Positions 63,111-64,000 of a stretch of DNA of 64,000 bases are shown here, piece after piece. The position numbers and the translations under genes were made by a program. The notes under the pieces were generated by a model. That model searched no databases and was not told the DNA's origin. It was given only the letters and a program-made list of their open reading frames with translations. Origin of the DNA: Enoplolaimus lenunculus. Its lineage: Eukaryota > Nematoda > Enoplea > Enoplida > Thoracostomopsidae. Numbering within the stretch: position 1 is the first letter of the stretch; every line of letters begins with the position of its first letter. The stretch is from contig JASANG010000597.1 of NCBI GenBank assembly GCA_030248215.1, forward strand, positions 37,833-101,832. Reading direction: 5' to 3'.

Positions 63111-64000
63111 ACAAATTTGGTTCAGTTATAAAATAAATTTTTAACTTAGAATTGAGCTGAAAATGTTTTCGACTGATTAATCATTTAAAACTTTCGAGTG
63201 TTTCTGACAGCAACTTGATAAATCAGTTTAGGACTGCACTGAATAGCGAATAAGCAAAAGTCCCTAAAACATGGGTTACCTTTATATAGTGCACCGTATA
63301 AAATAGTGGAATTCAATCAAGGTGTAAACGTATAGTAAAACTACAGAAACGGAAACCGGATATTGTAGAATATAAAAGTTTCAAAGATTTCTGCCAACAA
63401 CACAATTGACGCGTGCAAATATTACAAAGGGTTTTGTAAAATGTTAAAGAAAAAATAGCGGATGCATCAATTTTTTAAAATTTTGAACGGATTTCGTAAT
63501 TTTTTTTATTTCGAACAATTGCAGCAGCATCTGTGTAACGAAAAATACGGAAACGGACACCGATCGTTACCGGAACCGAAAACAGATATCAGGTTTCACC
63601 CTGAAACCAATGTGTTCGATCAAGCGCTGCTGAATTATGTCGTCGATCGCTTTTGGTGAACATAGGCACGTTTTGTCGTTTTCGGATCATCCTTCCTCAG
63701 TTATGGGACAGAATTTGTCATCTGAACTTAATATGTTTTTAGAACTATTTTTTTTATAAGAACTTTTAACCGTAACCTTAAATGTGGCAGGAAGGGTACA
63801 TAAAGTGCAAGAAATATTTAAACATAAACTTATTTACGGTATTTTTAAAAGTACACTGCAAATTTCTGTGAGTTAATTTTAACTGAGAATGAGTTGACTT
63901 CCGCTCAGGTCTAAATACGGGCTATCAGAAGTTCAGAACTTTCCATTAATTCAATTCTTCTGAGTTAATTAATCAACTCATCCAGAGTCAGCTTAACTCA

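Larger units (their letters stand above)
46305..64000 (-). repeat. Right arm of giant inverted repeat, runs off the window end
   Basis: Reverse-complement copy of 27931-45455. Long stretches are identical or nearly so; others carry single-base indels, substitutions and changed repeat numbers. Most noise lies in minisatellites (for example 52050-52350) and close to the axis. The last bases (63855-64000) match 27931-28073. Everything in this arm is a mirror of features described for the left arm. Confidence 0.95.

Noticed and set aside
1-64000. CRISPR arrays, bacterial operons or rRNA
   Set aside because: Repeats are tandem or inverted-end elements without spacer structure, and genes have introns. 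No rRNA stretch was recognised.

Overview
The window is animal-type nuclear DNA: AT-rich, with GT-AG introns, a Rab10 small-GTPase gene, a tandem family of SET-domain (SETD3/Rubisco-LSMT-like) genes, and very many short non-autonomous DNA transposons (MITEs). An invertebrate with a repeat-rich, probably highly heterozygous genome fits best. I cannot name the species.

Layout. 1.4-3.3 kb (+): last three exons of a SETD3-like gene (copy 0), recognised by sharing its exon phases with copy A. 7.7-16.4 kb (-): complete six-exon rab10, 198 residues, ending in Cys-Cys. Inside its 6.3-kb first intron, on the same strand, lies a second P-loop exon (10554-10995) in exactly the phase needed to splice onto rab10 exon 2. 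18.6-33.2 kb (+): SETD3-like copy A, at least ten exons, with a signal peptide. 39.3-44.4 kb (+): copy B, first four exons. 44.7 kb (+): copy C, first exon only. Each first exon encodes an N-terminal hydrophobic signal, unexpected for the cytosolic/nuclear SETD3 family.

The dominant structure is a giant inverted repeat. About 27.93-45.46 kb returns in reverse complement from about 46.30 kb to the window end, where it is cut off. The axis lies near 45.9 kb, inside the fossil end of an LTR retroelement, so that element's LTR occurs twice in opposite orientation. Everything after 46 kb is therefore a mirror copy of copies C and B and the 3' end of copy A. The arms differ by silent substitutions, an in-frame 3-base difference, repeat-number changes and many 1-base indels. 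That argues against a simple one-molecule foldback read and for either a real, diverged palindrome or two haplotypes joined head to head by assembly.

Between genes and in introns I recognise about eight MITE families with terminal inverted repeats, tRNA-like sequences, and several minisatellites. One minisatellite is ten copies of a 53-bp unit containing the exon 1 splice donor of copy B. I see no bacterial features, CRISPR arrays or rRNA.
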